Below are positions 35,059 to 44,702 of a stretch of DNA of 64,000 nucleotides, one piece after another (position 1 is the first letter of the stretch; every line of letters starts with the position of its first letter). The position numbers were made by a program, and so were the translations under genes. The notes under the pieces were generated by a model. The model ran no database searches. It was not told where the DNA came from and saw only the letters and a list, made by a program, of their open reading frames with translations. The DNA comes from Rhizobiales bacterium 63-22 (GTDB lineage Bacteria > Pseudomonadota > Alphaproteobacteria > Rhizobiales > Rhizobiaceae), in assembly GCA_001898995.1 (NCBI GenBank), contig MKVZ01000006.1:343215-407214 (forward strand), given 5' to 3'.

Positions 35059-36159
35059 ATGAGCAAGCTCTTCACTCCCATCGCTACAGGCAGCCTTGCA
35101 ATGCCGAACCGCGTGGTCATCGCCCCGATGTGCCAGTATTCTGCCGAGGAAGGCCGGATGACCAGTTGGCACATGATCCATCTTGGCCAGCTCGCATTGT
35201 CGGGGGCAGGGCTTCTGACCATCGAGGCCAGCGCTGTCAGCCCTGAGGGGCGTATCACCTATGCCGATGTCGGCCTGTGGGACGACGCGACCGAAGCGGC
35301 CATGGTCCCTGTCCTGAAGGCGATCCGGCAATGGTCCGACATCCCGGTCGCGATCCAGCTTGCCCATGCCGGGCGCAAGGCCTCGACGGAAAAGCCGTGG
35401 CTGGGCGGGGCGCAAATTCCGCCGGGACAGCCCAACGGCTGGCAGACCGTCGCCCCCTGCGCGCTGTCCTTCACCCCTGACACCCATGCGCCCGAGGCGC
35501 TGGACAGAGCCGGGATGGAGCGCATCCGCGACGCCTTCGTCGAGGCGGCCCGGCGCAGCCTGCGGCTGGGGATCGACGCGATCCAGCTGCATGCCGCACA
35601 TGGCTACCTGCTGCATCAGTTCCTTTCGCCGCTGTCGAACCATCGCGAGGATGCCTATGGCGGCAGCCTTGAGAACCGGCTGCGCTTTCCGCTGGAGGTT
35701 TTCGAGGCGGTGAAGGCCGCCGTTCCGGCAGACTATCCGGTCTCGGTCCGGGTGTCGGGCACGGATTGGGTGGATGGAGGTTGGGATGTCGGGCAGACCG
35801 TCGCGTTTGCGCAGGAATTGCAGAAGCTTGGCTGCGCGGCCATCCATGTGTCCAGCGGCGGACTGGACCCACGGCAGAAGATTCCGGTCGCTCCGGGCTA
35901 TCAGGTGCCGCTGGCCCGCGCGGTCAAGGCTGCGGTCGATATGCCGGTGGTGGCGGTGGGATTGATCACCGATTTCGACCATGCCGAATCGATCGTGGCG
36001 ACGGGCGACGCCGACATGGTCGCCCTTGCGCGAGGGGTGCTTTACGACCCGCGCTGGCCCTGGCACGCTGCGGCGCATCTGGGCGCGCAGGTGCAGGCCG
36101 CCCCGCAGTATCTGCGCTGCCAGCCCCGCCTCCACCGGGAATTGTTTCTGCATAGATGA
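35059..36159 (+). CDS. Old Yellow Enzyme family NADH:flavin oxidoreductase (YqjM-like)
   Basis: The 366-residue FMN TIM-barrel enzyme carries OYE landmarks of the thermophilic-like/YqjM class: PMCQYSA with the flavin-tuning Cys, IQLAHAGRKAS, and substrate-binding AHGYLLHQFLSPLSNHREDAYGG (given here in two pieces, AHGYLLHQFL and NHREDAYGG). It reduces activated C=C bonds of electrophiles with NAD(P)H. The gene is visibly more GC-rich and uses more C/G third bases than both neighbours, which hints at transfer. It stands alone on its strand. Confidence 0.92.
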   Translation: MSKLFTPIATGSLAMPNRVVIAPMCQYSAEEGRMTSWHMIHLGQLALSGAGLLTIEASAVSPEGRITYADVGLWDDATEAAMVPVLKAIRQWSDIPVAIQLAHAGRKASTEKPWLGGAQIPPGQPNGWQTVAPCALSFTPDTHAPEALDRAGMERIRDAFVEAARRSLRLGIDAIQLHAAHGYLLHQFLSPLSNHREDAYGGSLENRLRFPLEVFEAVKAAVPADYPVSVRVSGTDWVDGGWDVGQTVAFAQELQKLGCAAIHVSSGGLDPRQKIPVAPGYQVPLARAVKAAVDMPVVAVGLITDFDHAESIVATGDADMVALARGVLYDPRWPWHAAAHLGAQVQAAPQYLRCQPRLHRELFLHR

Positions 36160-36252
36160 GACATCCTGCGGCGCTGCCGGGCCGGACAGCGCCGGGCTTT
36201 GAGCATCGTGCAGATTCGGGGCTACGGTCCACGAGACCGGCCATTCGGATCG

Positions 36253-37290
36253 TCATCCCGCCATCGGCGGATTGATACGCGAGAAGCCCTCCTGCCGACG
36301 GTAAGGGAAATGAGGATAGGGCGCGGTGACGCTGCGGGCCTCGTCCAGCCTTGTTACCTGCTCGGGCGTGAGGTCCCAGCCGACAGCACCGAGGTTCTGG
36401 CGAAGCTGTTCTTCGTTGCGCGCGCCGATGATGACCGATGACACAGTCGGGCGTTGCAGCAGCCAGTTCAGCGCGATCTGCGGAACGGTCTTGCCGGTTT
36501 CCTCCGCTATCGTGTCGAGCGCATCGACAACGCGATAGAGGTGTTCGTCGTCCACGGGCGGGCCGAAGCTGGCGGTCTCATGCAGGCGGCTGCCTTCGGG
36601 CAGCCGCGTCCCACGACGAATCTTCCCGGTCAGCCGTCCCCAGCCGAGCGGACTCCAGACCATCGCCCCAAGGCCCTGATCCTCGCCCAGCGGCATCAAA
36701 TCCCATTCGTAGTCGCGCCCGACCAACGAGTAATAGACCTGATTGGCGACATAGCGCGGCCAGCCGTATCGGTCGGCGATGGCCAGCGATTTCATGATCT
36801 GCCAGCCGGAGAAATTGGAGACGCCGACATAACGGACCTTGCCGTCACGGACGAGTGTGTCGAGCGTCGACAGCACTTCCTCGACGGGCGTGAAGGCATC
36901 GAAGGCATGAAGCTGGAAGATGTCGATATGATCGGTCTGGAGACGGCGAAGCGCATCCTCGACGGCGCGGATCAGGCGGAAGCGCGAGGAACCGGCGTCG
37001 TTCGGCCTGTCGCCCATGGGCAGGCTGGCCTTGGTCGAGATCAGCACATTGTCGCGGCGGCCCTTGACGGCTTCTCCCAGCACCTGTTCCGATGCTCCGT
37101 CGGAATAGACGTCCGCGGTGTCGAACAGGTTGACGCCGGCCTCAAGGCAGATATCGACGAGGCGGCGGGCCTCGGTCGCATCGGACTGGCCCCAATTGCT
37201 AAACAGCGGACCGGAGCCGCCAAAGGTGCCGGCACCGAAGCTGAGGACCGGCACCTTGAGGCCGGATTTTCCGAGAGTGCGATATTCCAT
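36253..37290 (-). CDS. Aldo/keto reductase
   Basis: The 345-residue NADPH-dependent oxidoreductase has the catalytic tetrad context FDTADVYSDG (Asp, Tyr), LISTKASL (Lys) and IFQLHAFD (His), and the C-terminal cofactor segment SVIIGARNEEQLRQN. It belongs to the YdjG/YajO-like AKR group that reduces aldehydes and ketones. It is 31 nt downstream of the SGNH esterase gene and may share its operon. Confidence 0.92.
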   Translation of the reverse strand: MEYRTLGKSGLKVPVLSFGAGTFGGSGPLFSNWGQSDATEARRLVDICLEAGVNLFDTADVYSDGASEQVLGEAVKGRRDNVLISTKASLPMGDRPNDAGSSRFRLIRAVEDALRRLQTDHIDIFQLHAFDAFTPVEEVLSTLDTLVRDGKVRYVGVSNFSGWQIMKSLAIADRYGWPRYVANQVYYSLVGRDYEWDLMPLGEDQGLGAMVWSPLGWGRLTGKIRRGTRLPEGSRLHETASFGPPVDDEHLYRVVDALDTIAEETGKTVPQIALNWLLQRPTVSSVIIGARNEEQLRQNLGAVGWDLTPEQVTRLDEARSVTAPYPHFPYRRQEGFSRINPPMAG

Positions 37291-37321
37291 GGGATGTTCC
37301 TTTCGTTATGCAGGGGAAGGG

Positions 37322-38593
37322 TCAGCGGCCAAGCAGCGCATTGAGATTGACTGCGTCCGCCATCGCCCGGTTGCCCTCGTCGCCGGGATGAAGGTGATCG
37401 CCGGAATCGAAGGCCGGGCTGATCCGCGCGGGATGTCCGGGGTCGCGCAGCACTGCATCGAAATCGACAACGGCGTCGAAGGCGCCGCTTTCCCTGATCC
37501 AGCGATTGACCTCCCGGCGCAGCGCGTCCTTGTCGGGGTGGTAGTAGTTGCCGAGCGGCGTTCCGCTCAGCGCGCCCTCGAACGGCGGCAATGTCGCGCC
37601 GATCAGGCGGATATTGCGGGCATGAGCCAGCGCGACAAGCTGCCGATAGCCCGCGATCAGTTCCTCGGCGGTCGGACGTTTCTGGTCCGGGGCGAAATCC
37701 GTGCCGGGCCATGAAATATCGTTGATGCCGATGAGGACGATCGCCGCCTTCACGTTCGGCTGCGCGAACACGTCCCGGTCCAGACGCGCGGCGACGTTGA
37801 CGCCCATCTTGTCCCGAAGTAGCCGCCCGCCGGAAATGCCGCCGTTCAGTACGGCGATCCGGTAAGGGGCAAGCCGCGCGGCAAGAAAGTCCGGCCAGCG
37901 GGTGTCGGCATCGACCGTGGCACCGTTCCCGTCGGTGATAGAATCGCTGATGACGACGACCGCGCCCTCGTTCGGCGTGTCGACCAGAACGTCGCTCAGG
38001 AACACGCGGGCATCGGTCGCCGATGTCGCGGCGAAACGCTCAATTCCGGTCTGGTTCCCGCTGCCGAACCATGCCGTCTGCCGCCCGTCCCAATGGAAGG
38101 TGGTCAGCGGCGTTTCTTCAGGGAGGTAGATGGAGACGGCGAGCCTGCCCCGTGCATCGACGGCCATATCGACGGGGTCGCTGACGGCGGGCGCGCCAGG
38201 CGGAATGGTGATCCCGTCCTCTCCGCCGAAGGTCAGCTTGCGGATCGTGCCGGGCTGAGCCGCGCCGTTTTCGCCTGCGAGACCCACGCTTGCCCCGCCG
38301 ATCCGCATCGGCTTGTCGCCATAGGTATTGGAGAAGACGAGACGTACCCGAGAGCCGCCGAGGCTGACGCGCAGGACCTGCCGGAAGGTCTGATCCTGAA
38401 CGGAAGCCGGAATCTTGGTCGGAAAGGGAAAATCCGAACCCCATACAGGCTGCGGGCTGGCCATCCAGGTGCCGACCCAGGTGCGATCTCCGGCACGGGC
38501 CGGGGAAAGGCCGGACAGGGCTGAGGCGAGCGCGAAGGCGGCGGCAAGGACGGCCGGACGGACTGATCGCTGTCGGCGTCGTTTATCGGGCAT
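37322..38593 (-). CDS. Secreted SGNH/GDSL-type esterase
   Basis: The 423-residue product has a signal peptide (VLAAAFALASALSGLSPARA) and the SGNH blocks: nucleophile Ser in VISDSITDG, Gly in NGGISGGR, Asn in GINDIS and the Asp-His pair in SGDHLHPGDEG. An N-terminal beta-sandwich of about 190 residues precedes the hydrolase, as in two-domain rhamnogalacturonan-acetylesterase-like enzymes. It should deacylate a polysaccharide or small ester in the periplasm. It overlaps the upstream MFS gene by 11 bp, so the two are coupled. Confidence 0.9.
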   Translation of the reverse strand: MPDKRRRQRSVRPAVLAAAFALASALSGLSPARAGDRTWVGTWMASPQPVWGSDFPFPTKIPASVQDQTFRQVLRVSLGGSRVRLVFSNTYGDKPMRIGGASVGLAGENGAAQPGTIRKLTFGGEDGITIPPGAPAVSDPVDMAVDARGRLAVSIYLPEETPLTTFHWDGRQTAWFGSGNQTGIERFAATSATDARVFLSDVLVDTPNEGAVVVISDSITDGNGATVDADTRWPDFLAARLAPYRIAVLNGGISGGRLLRDKMGVNVAARLDRDVFAQPNVKAAIVLIGINDISWPGTDFAPDQKRPTAEELIAGYRQLVALAHARNIRLIGATLPPFEGALSGTPLGNYYHPDKDALRREVNRWIRESGAFDAVVDFDAVLRDPGHPARISPAFDSGDHLHPGDEGNRAMADAVNLNALLGR

Positions 38594-39782
38594 TGTGGTT
38601 TGCTCCTGTCGTCTGGATTGCATGAACTGGCTGAATAGGGGCGCTCGCCCGCACGGCGATCAGCGCCGTAGCGATGGCGAGAAGCGGAAACAGTGCGGCC
38701 ACGATCGGCGCCGCGCCGAGGCCCGGCCCGTGCTCGATAACCATGCCGCCCACCCATGCGCCGATGGCGTTGCCGAGGTTGAAGGCTCCGATGTTGAAGC
38801 TCGATGCGAGGCTCTGGCCTGCGCCTTCGGCCCTGGAGAGCACCCACATCTGCAAGGGTGCGACGGTGGCGAAGCCCGCCGCGCCGAGCAGGCCGGTGAA
38901 GACGATGGCCGCAATCTGGTTGTCGAGGGCGAAGGTCATCACCGCCAGAACGAGAGCGAGCGCGGCCAATGTGCCGACGATGGCGCGGATCAGGTTGCGG
39001 TCGGCCAGCCTGCCGCCCACGAGATTGCCAGCCACCAGCCCACCGCCGAAGACCAGCAGGATCGGCGAGACGGCGCTGTCCTCGAATCCGGAGACTTCGG
39101 TCAACAGCGGCGCGATATAGGTGAAGACCGCGAAGACGCCGGCATAGCCGAGCACGGTGGTCAGCAGGCCGAGCAGGACGGGACGGCGGATGATCGCGCG
39201 CAGGCCGGCCCGCCAGTCGGAAGTTTCTGGCTGTGTCCGGTCCTGTGGCACCAGCGCGGCGAGGACGACAAGCGCGATCAGCCCCACCAGCGTGACCGCC
39301 CAGAAGGTTGCACGCCAGCCATAGTGCTGGCCGAGCCATGTGCCGAAGGGGACGCCGAGCACGGTCGCGACCGTCAGGCCGGTGAACATGATGGAGATCG
39401 CCGAGGCGCGCTTGTCGTCGGACACCAGACCCGTCGCCACTACGGCCCCGACGCCGAAGAAGGTGCCATGCGTCAGCGCTGTCAGCATCCGTGCCGCCAT
39501 CAGCCAGCCATAGGTCGGCGCGAGCGCGCAGGCGGCGTTGCCGATAACGAAAATGACCATCAGCCCGATCAGCACATGCTTGCGCGGCCAGTGGGCGGTG
39601 AGGGTGGTGAGAACCGGTGCACCGATGGTGACGCCGAGCGCATAGCCCGAGATCAGCAGTCCGGCGGCGGCGATGGTGACATGGAGTTCACGGCTGACCT
39701 CCAGCAGGAGGCCCATGATGACGAATTCGGTGACGCCGATGCCGAAGGCTCCGGCCGTCAGGGCGTAGAGCGCGACGGGCAT
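38583..39782 (-). CDS. MFS transporter, AraJ/YdhP-like
   Basis: The 399-residue protein has 12 membrane helices. It begins MPVALYALTAGAFGIGVTEF, the exact N-terminal style of the sugar-efflux/chloramphenicol-resistance AraJ-YdhP group, and keeps ARMLTALTHGTFFGVGA in helix 4. It is the first gene of the unit MFS-esterase-(aldo/keto reductase), divergent from a LysR regulator. Confidence 0.92.
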   Translation of the reverse strand: MPVALYALTAGAFGIGVTEFVIMGLLLEVSRELHVTIAAAGLLISGYALGVTIGAPVLTTLTAHWPRKHVLIGLMVIFVIGNAACALAPTYGWLMAARMLTALTHGTFFGVGAVVATGLVSDDKRASAISIMFTGLTVATVLGVPFGTWLGQHYGWRATFWAVTLVGLIALVVLAALVPQDRTQPETSDWRAGLRAIIRRPVLLGLLTTVLGYAGVFAVFTYIAPLLTEVSGFEDSAVSPILLVFGGGLVAGNLVGGRLADRNLIRAIVGTLAALALVLAVMTFALDNQIAAIVFTGLLGAAGFATVAPLQMWVLSRAEGAGQSLASSFNIGAFNLGNAIGAWVGGMVIEHGPGLGAAPIVAALFPLLAIATALIAVRASAPIQPVHAIQTTGANHNAR

Positions 39783-39883
39783 GGTTCCATTCCATTTTGC
39801 GGTGTTGCGTCGACAAACATAGATGTTCGGCATAGAATGAAATAGAATGGATTATGGAATATCACTTGTGAGATAGATTCATC

Positions 39884-40789
39884 ATGGCGAGGCCCGAGGT
39901 AAACCGCTCCGGCGAAATGGAAGTGTTCGTTCGCGTGGTCGAACTCGGTGGCTTCTCGCCTGCCGCACGCTCTGCGCGCATGACGCCTTCGGCCGTCAGC
40001 AAGCTGATCGCGCGGCTGGAAGCCCGGCTCGGCGCGCGGCTGCTCAATCGCTCGACGCGTCAGCTTCAGCTCACGCCGGAGGGCTGCGCCTTCTACGAAC
40101 GGGCGACGCGTATCCTCTCCGACCTTGAGGATGCCGAGCGCGCGGCTGGCATCGGTGAGCAGCCCGTGGGGCGTGTGCGCGTCAACACCAGCGCGTCCTA
40201 CGCCAACCATATCCTCGCACCGGCGCTGCCCGAATTTCTGGCGATCCATCCGGGTGTTACGCTAGACATCGTGCAAACCGACGCGGTGGTCGATCTTCTG
40301 GCGGAGCGCACCGATGTGGCGATCCGGGCAGGGCCGCTGAAAAGCTCCAGCCTCGTCGCGCGCAAGCTTGGCGAGACGGCGCTGACAATCGTGGCTTCGC
40401 CGTCCTATCTGGAGCGTTGCGGGGAGCCGCGAAGCATCGCCGACCTTGAGGCGCATAATCGCCTCGGTTTCGGCTATGCGCGTACGGTCGACGGCTGGCC
40501 GCTTCGGGAAGGCGGCGAAACCATCGTCGTGCCAGTGACGGGCCGCGTGCAGGCAAGCGACGGCGAGGGCCTGCGCCAGCTGGCTCTCGCCGGCGTCGGC
40601 CTTGCCCGTCTCGCCGCGTTCACCATCAGGGCTGACATCGCGGCCGGTCGGCTGATGCCGGTCCTCGTCGATCTCGACACCGGCGAGAGGGAAGCCTTCC
40701 ATGCCGTCTATATCGGGCAGGGCGGTCCGCTGCCGTCCCGCGTTCGGGCGCTGCTGGATTTCCTCGCGGAACGTGGAAAGGTCTCCTGA
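39884..40789 (+). CDS. LysR-family regulator
   Basis: The 301-residue protein has an N-terminal winged helix (GGFSPAARSARMTPSAVSKLIARLE) and a LysR substrate-binding domain of the CrgA/DsdC-like type. It is divergent from the MFS/esterase unit with a 101-bp gap, the usual arrangement for a LysR activator and its target. Confidence 0.93.
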   Translation: MARPEVNRSGEMEVFVRVVELGGFSPAARSARMTPSAVSKLIARLEARLGARLLNRSTRQLQLTPEGCAFYERATRILSDLEDAERAAGIGEQPVGRVRVNTSASYANHILAPALPEFLAIHPGVTLDIVQTDAVVDLLAERTDVAIRAGPLKSSSLVARKLGETALTIVASPSYLERCGEPRSIADLEAHNRLGFGYARTVDGWPLREGGETIVVPVTGRVQASDGEGLRQLALAGVGLARLAAFTIRADIAAGRLMPVLVDLDTGEREAFHAVYIGQGGPLPSRVRALLDFLAERGKVS

Positions 40790-40813
40790 TCGGGCGGCCC
40801 GGCCCGGATGTTC

Positions 40814-41830
40814 TCAGAACCCCTCCAGCGCAATCTTGCCCATGGCTTTTCCGCTTTCGATCAGGCGGTGGGCGCGCTTTAGGTTCGCGGCGTTGATCGT
40901 CCCGAAATTCTCCGCAAGCGTCGTTCGGATCGTGCCGTCATCGACCAGACGCGACACCTCGTTGAGCAGGACGCCCTGTTCGGCCATGTCGGCGGTTTCG
41001 AACATCGAGCGGGTAAACATGAGTTCCCAATGCACCGACACGCTCTTGCGCTTGAACGGATTGATATCCAACACGGCGGGATCGTCGATCAGCGCAAGGC
41101 GGCCCTGCGGCGCAATCAACTCGACGATTTCGAGGAGGTGCTGGTGGGTGTTCGTGGTCGAGAAAACGAAACCCGGCGCGCCGATGCCGAGAGCGGCGAT
41201 TTGCGCAGCCAGCGGTCGGGAGTGATCCACGACATGATGCGCGCCGAGATCGGTCACCCACGCTTTCGTTTCCGGCCGTGAGGCGGTGGCGATGACGGTC
41301 AGGCCGGTGAGCTTACGCGCAAGCTGGATGGCGATGGAACCGACGCCGCCCGCGCCGCCGATGATGAGCACGGCGGGGACTGCGCCGGGTACTTGCCTTC
41401 CGGCGATATCCAGCCTGTCGAACAATGCTTCCCACGCGGTGATCGCGGTCAGCGGCAGCGCGGCCGCTTCGGCCCAGCCGAGCGTCTTCGGCTTACGGCC
41501 GACGATGCGCTCATCGACCGCTTGGAACTCGGCGTAGGCACCGGGCCGCGTCATCGATCCGGCATAGAAGACCGCGTCGCCGGGCTTGAAGAGCGTCGCG
41601 GCCGATCCGGTTTCGACCACGACCCCGGCGGCATCCCAGCCGAGCACCCGCCAGTTGCCGCCTTCCGGTCTTGCGCTGCCGCGAACCTTCACATCGGCCG
41701 GATTGACCGAGATAGCTTTGATTTCGACCAGCAGATCTCGGCCCGAAGGCGCGGGGCGCGGCAGGTCAATATCGACCAGTGAATTGTCGTCATCGATGGG
41801 AAGGGGTGTCTTGTAGCCAATCGCGTGCAT
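40814..41830 (-). CDS. Zinc-type alcohol dehydrogenase-like (quinone oxidoreductase) protein
   Basis: The 338-residue medium-chain dehydrogenase has the N-terminal GroES-like domain (ISVNPADVKVRG) and NADPH-binding motif LIIGGAGGVGSIAIQLARKL. It lacks the structural and catalytic zinc cysteines, as in the ZADH1/quinone-reductase branch. It is divergent from an HxlR regulator, a pairing common for quinone or aldehyde stress. ATG 41830 follows GGAG. Confidence 0.92.
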   Translation of the reverse strand: MHAIGYKTPLPIDDDNSLVDIDLPRPAPSGRDLLVEIKAISVNPADVKVRGSARPEGGNWRVLGWDAAGVVVETGSAATLFKPGDAVFYAGSMTRPGAYAEFQAVDERIVGRKPKTLGWAEAAALPLTAITAWEALFDRLDIAGRQVPGAVPAVLIIGGAGGVGSIAIQLARKLTGLTVIATASRPETKAWVTDLGAHHVVDHSRPLAAQIAALGIGAPGFVFSTTNTHQHLLEIVELIAPQGRLALIDDPAVLDINPFKRKSVSVHWELMFTRSMFETADMAEQGVLLNEVSRLVDDGTIRTTLAENFGTINAANLKRAHRLIESGKAMGKIALEGF

Positions 41831-41943
41831 CGGGGGCTCCTGTTGGTTGCACCATTTTGTGCTTGGCCATAGATGACGCCTTGGCGTATTCTTCGCAAGA
41901 ATGCACATAAATTGCACATAGTATCGAAAAGGATACCATCTTC

Positions 41944-42351
41944 ATGCCGCGTCCACGCCATGAGCATTTCGATTGCAGCCCCGGTTGCCCCGTCGAGGCG
42001 ACGCTTGCCCTGATCGGCGGCAAATGGAAGGGCGTGGTGCTGTGGCACTTGTTGCAAGGCACGCTCCGTTTCAACGAGATACGTCGCCGGCTGCCGAACG
42101 TCACGCAGCGCATGCTGACCAATCAGCTTCGCGAACTGGAGGCGAACGGCTTCGTGATCCGTACTGTCTATCCGGAAGTGCCGCCCAAAGTGGAGTACAG
42201 CCTGTCCGCGCGCGGCCGGAGCCTTGAGCCAGTGATCCTCGCCCTCAAGGCGTGGGGAGAAGCCAATGGGGTGGAGCCCGATAACGACCACACGGTTCCG
42301 CCTTCGGATTTGAAAGCTCTCGACCATGTTTCCGGGCGTGCCGACACCTGA
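41944..42351 (+). CDS. HxlR-family redox/electrophile-type regulator
   Basis: The 135-residue winged-helix protein starts with two cysteines in FDCSPGCPVEATLALIGG and continues with the HxlR core KWKGVVLWHLLQGTLRFNE and MLTNQLRELEANGFV. Homologues with the N-terminal Cys sense quinones or aldehydes and control adjacent reductases, here the divergent alcohol dehydrogenase 113 bp away. Confidence 0.92.
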   Translation: MPRPRHEHFDCSPGCPVEATLALIGGKWKGVVLWHLLQGTLRFNEIRRRLPNVTQRMLTNQLRELEANGFVIRTVYPEVPPKVEYSLSARGRSLEPVILALKAWGEANGVEPDNDHTVPPSDLKALDHVSGRADT

Positions 42352-42544
42352 GAGTTCGGCAAGAGCGGACAGGGCGGCGTTATTTTCGCTTGAACGGAAG
42401 GTTCAGGATTTGCTTGGTGCCGAGAGTATTGCGGAAGTATTGTCGATTGAAGCCAGCACGGCGCCGGTAGCCGCCGGGATATACCCGGCAAATTAGATGG
42501 GCGTGCGATGACGCCGAGGGTTGCGAGGTTTGCAATGCCCCACA

Positions 42545-43810
42545 TCAGGTTGCTGCCGTGCCGGTTGCTGTGATTGCAGGCGCGGCATGTCCCGGCTTGC
42601 CTGCACAGGCGGGTTTGAGCAATGACGCGAATAGCATCCAAAGTCCAACCGAGACGATGGCGAAGGCACCCAGAATCAGGAACATCGGTCGATAGCCCAG
42701 CTCCTGCGCGATCCAGCCGCCGATCGCGGGGCTGATCGATGCACCCACGCCCTGAACGGTCATCACAGCACCCTGACCGGCATTGACCCGTCCGGTGCCG
42801 TCGAGAATGCGCGCGACGAGGCCAGGCACGGCCAAGCCCTGAAGACCTCCGCTGACACCGTCGAGAATCTGGACCGGAAAGACACCCCACTTGTTGAGCA
42901 GCCAGGCGGCGATGACGCCCCTTATCGGCAAGGCAACAAAGGACAGCAGGAGAACCAGCCAATAGCCCTCCTTCTCCGCCATGCGCATCGCGACCAGCGT
43001 GGTCATGATCATCACAGCCTGTCCGATCACGATCGTCATGGCGACGAAACTCGCCGGATCGGTATGCGTGCTGGCGACCACGGCCAGCCCATAGAGCGGA
43101 AGCATCGCCGCGTTCCCGAGATGGAAGAAGAGCAGGGCCGCTGCGAGGATCAGCAGCGGCTTCGTCTCGACCAGCACCCGAAATCCGCTGGCATGGCCAT
43201 CGTCTGCGCCCTCGTGTTCGAGCCCGCGGGCAGCGTCGTCGTCGATGGAATCGCGCGGGATCATCAGAACGGAGGCGATGGACAGCACGCCGAAAGCCGC
43301 GGCCAGCCAGAACACGGCTGTGAAGCCGTAAAGCCAGCCGAGCCAGCCGGAGAGGGCGGCGCCCACCATATTGCCGGCATGGTTGAATGCCTGGTTGCGG
43401 CCATTCTGGCGGTTGAAGCCGGCCTGCCGGACGATGCCGAGCGTGATGCCGGCGACCGCCGGCCCGATCGCCGCTCCCGCGATGGCGGTCGCGATCTGCG
43501 ACGTCGCCACCAGCCAGAACTCCTGCGACAGAAGCACGATGCCCGATGCGAGCACCGTGCAGATGCCGGGGATGATAACGAACAGTTTCTTGCTGCGTGT
43601 GGCGTCGATCATGGCGCCCGCCGGCGTCGTCATGATCATGCCCGCTATGCCACCGGCTGTCATGACCGCTCCGATCAAGCCGCTCTGCCACCCGTGGGCA
43701 AGCAGGAATACACCGAGAAAAGGACCGATCCCGGCCTGCATATCGGCCATGAAGAAATTCAGCCCAAGAAGCGGCCTGAGCGCTGTCTGCCGGGATTGGG
43801 CGAGCGTCAT
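42545..43810 (-). CDS. MFS transporter
   Basis: The 421-residue membrane protein has about 12 helices with FFMADMQAGIGPFLGVFLL in helix 1 and TAGGIAGMIMTTPAGAMID in helix 2/loop 2-3. This places it in the group of MFS proteins often called permease of unknown specificity. ATG 43810 is preferred because GGGAAG lies 7 nt upstream; an ATG at 43825 is also open. No regulator is adjacent. Confidence 0.88.
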   Translation of the reverse strand: MTLAQSRQTALRPLLGLNFFMADMQAGIGPFLGVFLLAHGWQSGLIGAVMTAGGIAGMIMTTPAGAMIDATRSKKLFVIIPGICTVLASGIVLLSQEFWLVATSQIATAIAGAAIGPAVAGITLGIVRQAGFNRQNGRNQAFNHAGNMVGAALSGWLGWLYGFTAVFWLAAAFGVLSIASVLMIPRDSIDDDAARGLEHEGADDGHASGFRVLVETKPLLILAAALLFFHLGNAAMLPLYGLAVVASTHTDPASFVAMTIVIGQAVMIMTTLVAMRMAEKEGYWLVLLLSFVALPIRGVIAAWLLNKWGVFPVQILDGVSGGLQGLAVPGLVARILDGTGRVNAGQGAVMTVQGVGASISPAIGGWIAQELGYRPMFLILGAFAIVSVGLWMLFASLLKPACAGKPGHAAPAITATGTAAT

Positions 43811-43824
43811 CTGGTTTCTTCCCA

Positions 43825-44070
43825 TCAGTCGTTCGAGATCAGGGTGGTGCCGGCCGCCATGGATGTTGCACCCAAGGCGGCCAGGGCTTCATGCACAGGC
43901 ATTCCTGATATGCCGGCCTGGCCGATGATGAGCGACACCAGAATATCGGCGCTGCTTGCGAGTCTCACGAATGCCCCTGCGCCGACCGTTCCAGCAGACA
44001 ATGGACTGGCGATAAATGGCACAGGGGTTCGATTCGCCAGCGGGACCAGCCGACACCGGCTTTTCTTCAA
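43825..44070 (-). CDS. Small hypothetical ORF, possibly coupled to the MFS gene
   Basis: This 81-codon frame ends in TGATG, where its stop overlaps the alternative MFS start at 43825. The C-terminal half (ADILVSLIIGQAGISGMPVHE) reads like a normal protein, but I recognise no family, and the N-terminal half looks random. It may be a real small gene, or the tail of a decayed one. Confidence 0.3.
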   Translation of the reverse strand: MKKSRCRLVPLANRTPVPFIASPLSAGTVGAGAFVRLASSADILVSLIIGQAGISGMPVHEALAALGATSMAAGTTLISND

Positions 44071-44087
44071 TGGTGATCGGTGTTCTC

Positions 44088-44702
44088 CTACATTGGCTGC
44101 GATCCGGGCGCTGGAGGCGGCGCGTCGGCCCGCGGAAGCGCAGGGGTTCCAGGAGGTGCAGGCGGAGGCGGCGCAGCATCCGCTGGCGGCGGAGGCGGTG
44201 CTCCGGGCGGCGGCGGAGGAGTATCGGCGCCAGCCTGCCGCGGCCCTCCCGGAGACGGGGGCGGCGGCGGCGGTCCAAAGGCCTGGGTGCGGCCATCGGC
44301 GTGCGAGACGAATTGGGCCTGAATGACGCCCCGGTCAAACATGCCCTGGACGGTTACCGTCTCTCCTTTCGCCACGACATCGGCGTTCTCGCCCTGTGGT
44401 CCGAGATCAACCAGCGCACGGCCGCTCCCGTCATCAAGGATGAACTTATTGCCGAATATCTCGGCGACCGTGCCTTTCACGGCAGCGGGATTTCCGTCCT
44501 GTAATTTGCCGATAGCGCTCGGTTGCAGCAGCATCACATCCTGCGGCTGCCAGCGCTGGGCGAGCTTGACGCCGCCGGCGCCTGCCGCGACTCCGACTGC
44601 CAGAACGGCAATCGCTACTCCTGCCAGCAAGCCGCGGCGCGGAATATGCCGATGCGGAGGCGGAGACGGGTTCTTATCCTGGAGGGAATTACTTTCACTC
44701 AT
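44088..44702 (-). CDS. Membrane-anchored OB-fold protein with long proline-rich tail
   Basis: The 204-residue product has a cytoplasmic N terminus, one membrane segment (GLLAGVAIAVLAVGVAAGAGG, residues about 24-44) and a small beta-barrel domain resembling BOF/YgiW-type OB folds (AAVKGTVAEIFGNKFILDDG, ALVDLGP). It ends in a tail of about 65 residues dominated by PPPPPP and APPPPP runs. It is divergent from a PhoP/PhoQ-like pair whose sensor also has a polyproline loop. BOF proteins of this size are often envelope stress factors; the exact role is unknown. Confidence 0.75.
   Translation of the reverse strand: MSESNSLQDKNPSPPPHRHIPRRGLLAGVAIAVLAVGVAAGAGGVKLAQRWQPQDVMLLQPSAIGKLQDGNPAAVKGTVAEIFGNKFILDDGSGRALVDLGPQGENADVVAKGETVTVQGMFDRGVIQAQFVSHADGRTQAFGPPPPPPSPGGPRQAGADTPPPPPGAPPPPPADAAPPPPAPPGTPALPRADAPPPAPGSQPM

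Noticed and set aside
44025..44060. tRNA T-loop-like sequence GGGGTTCGATTCGCC followed by GCGGGACCA
   Set aside because: The T-stem pairs badly and no matching acceptor strand, D arm or anticodon arm lies about 70 bases upstream, so it is not a tRNA; at most a chance match or an att-like scrap.
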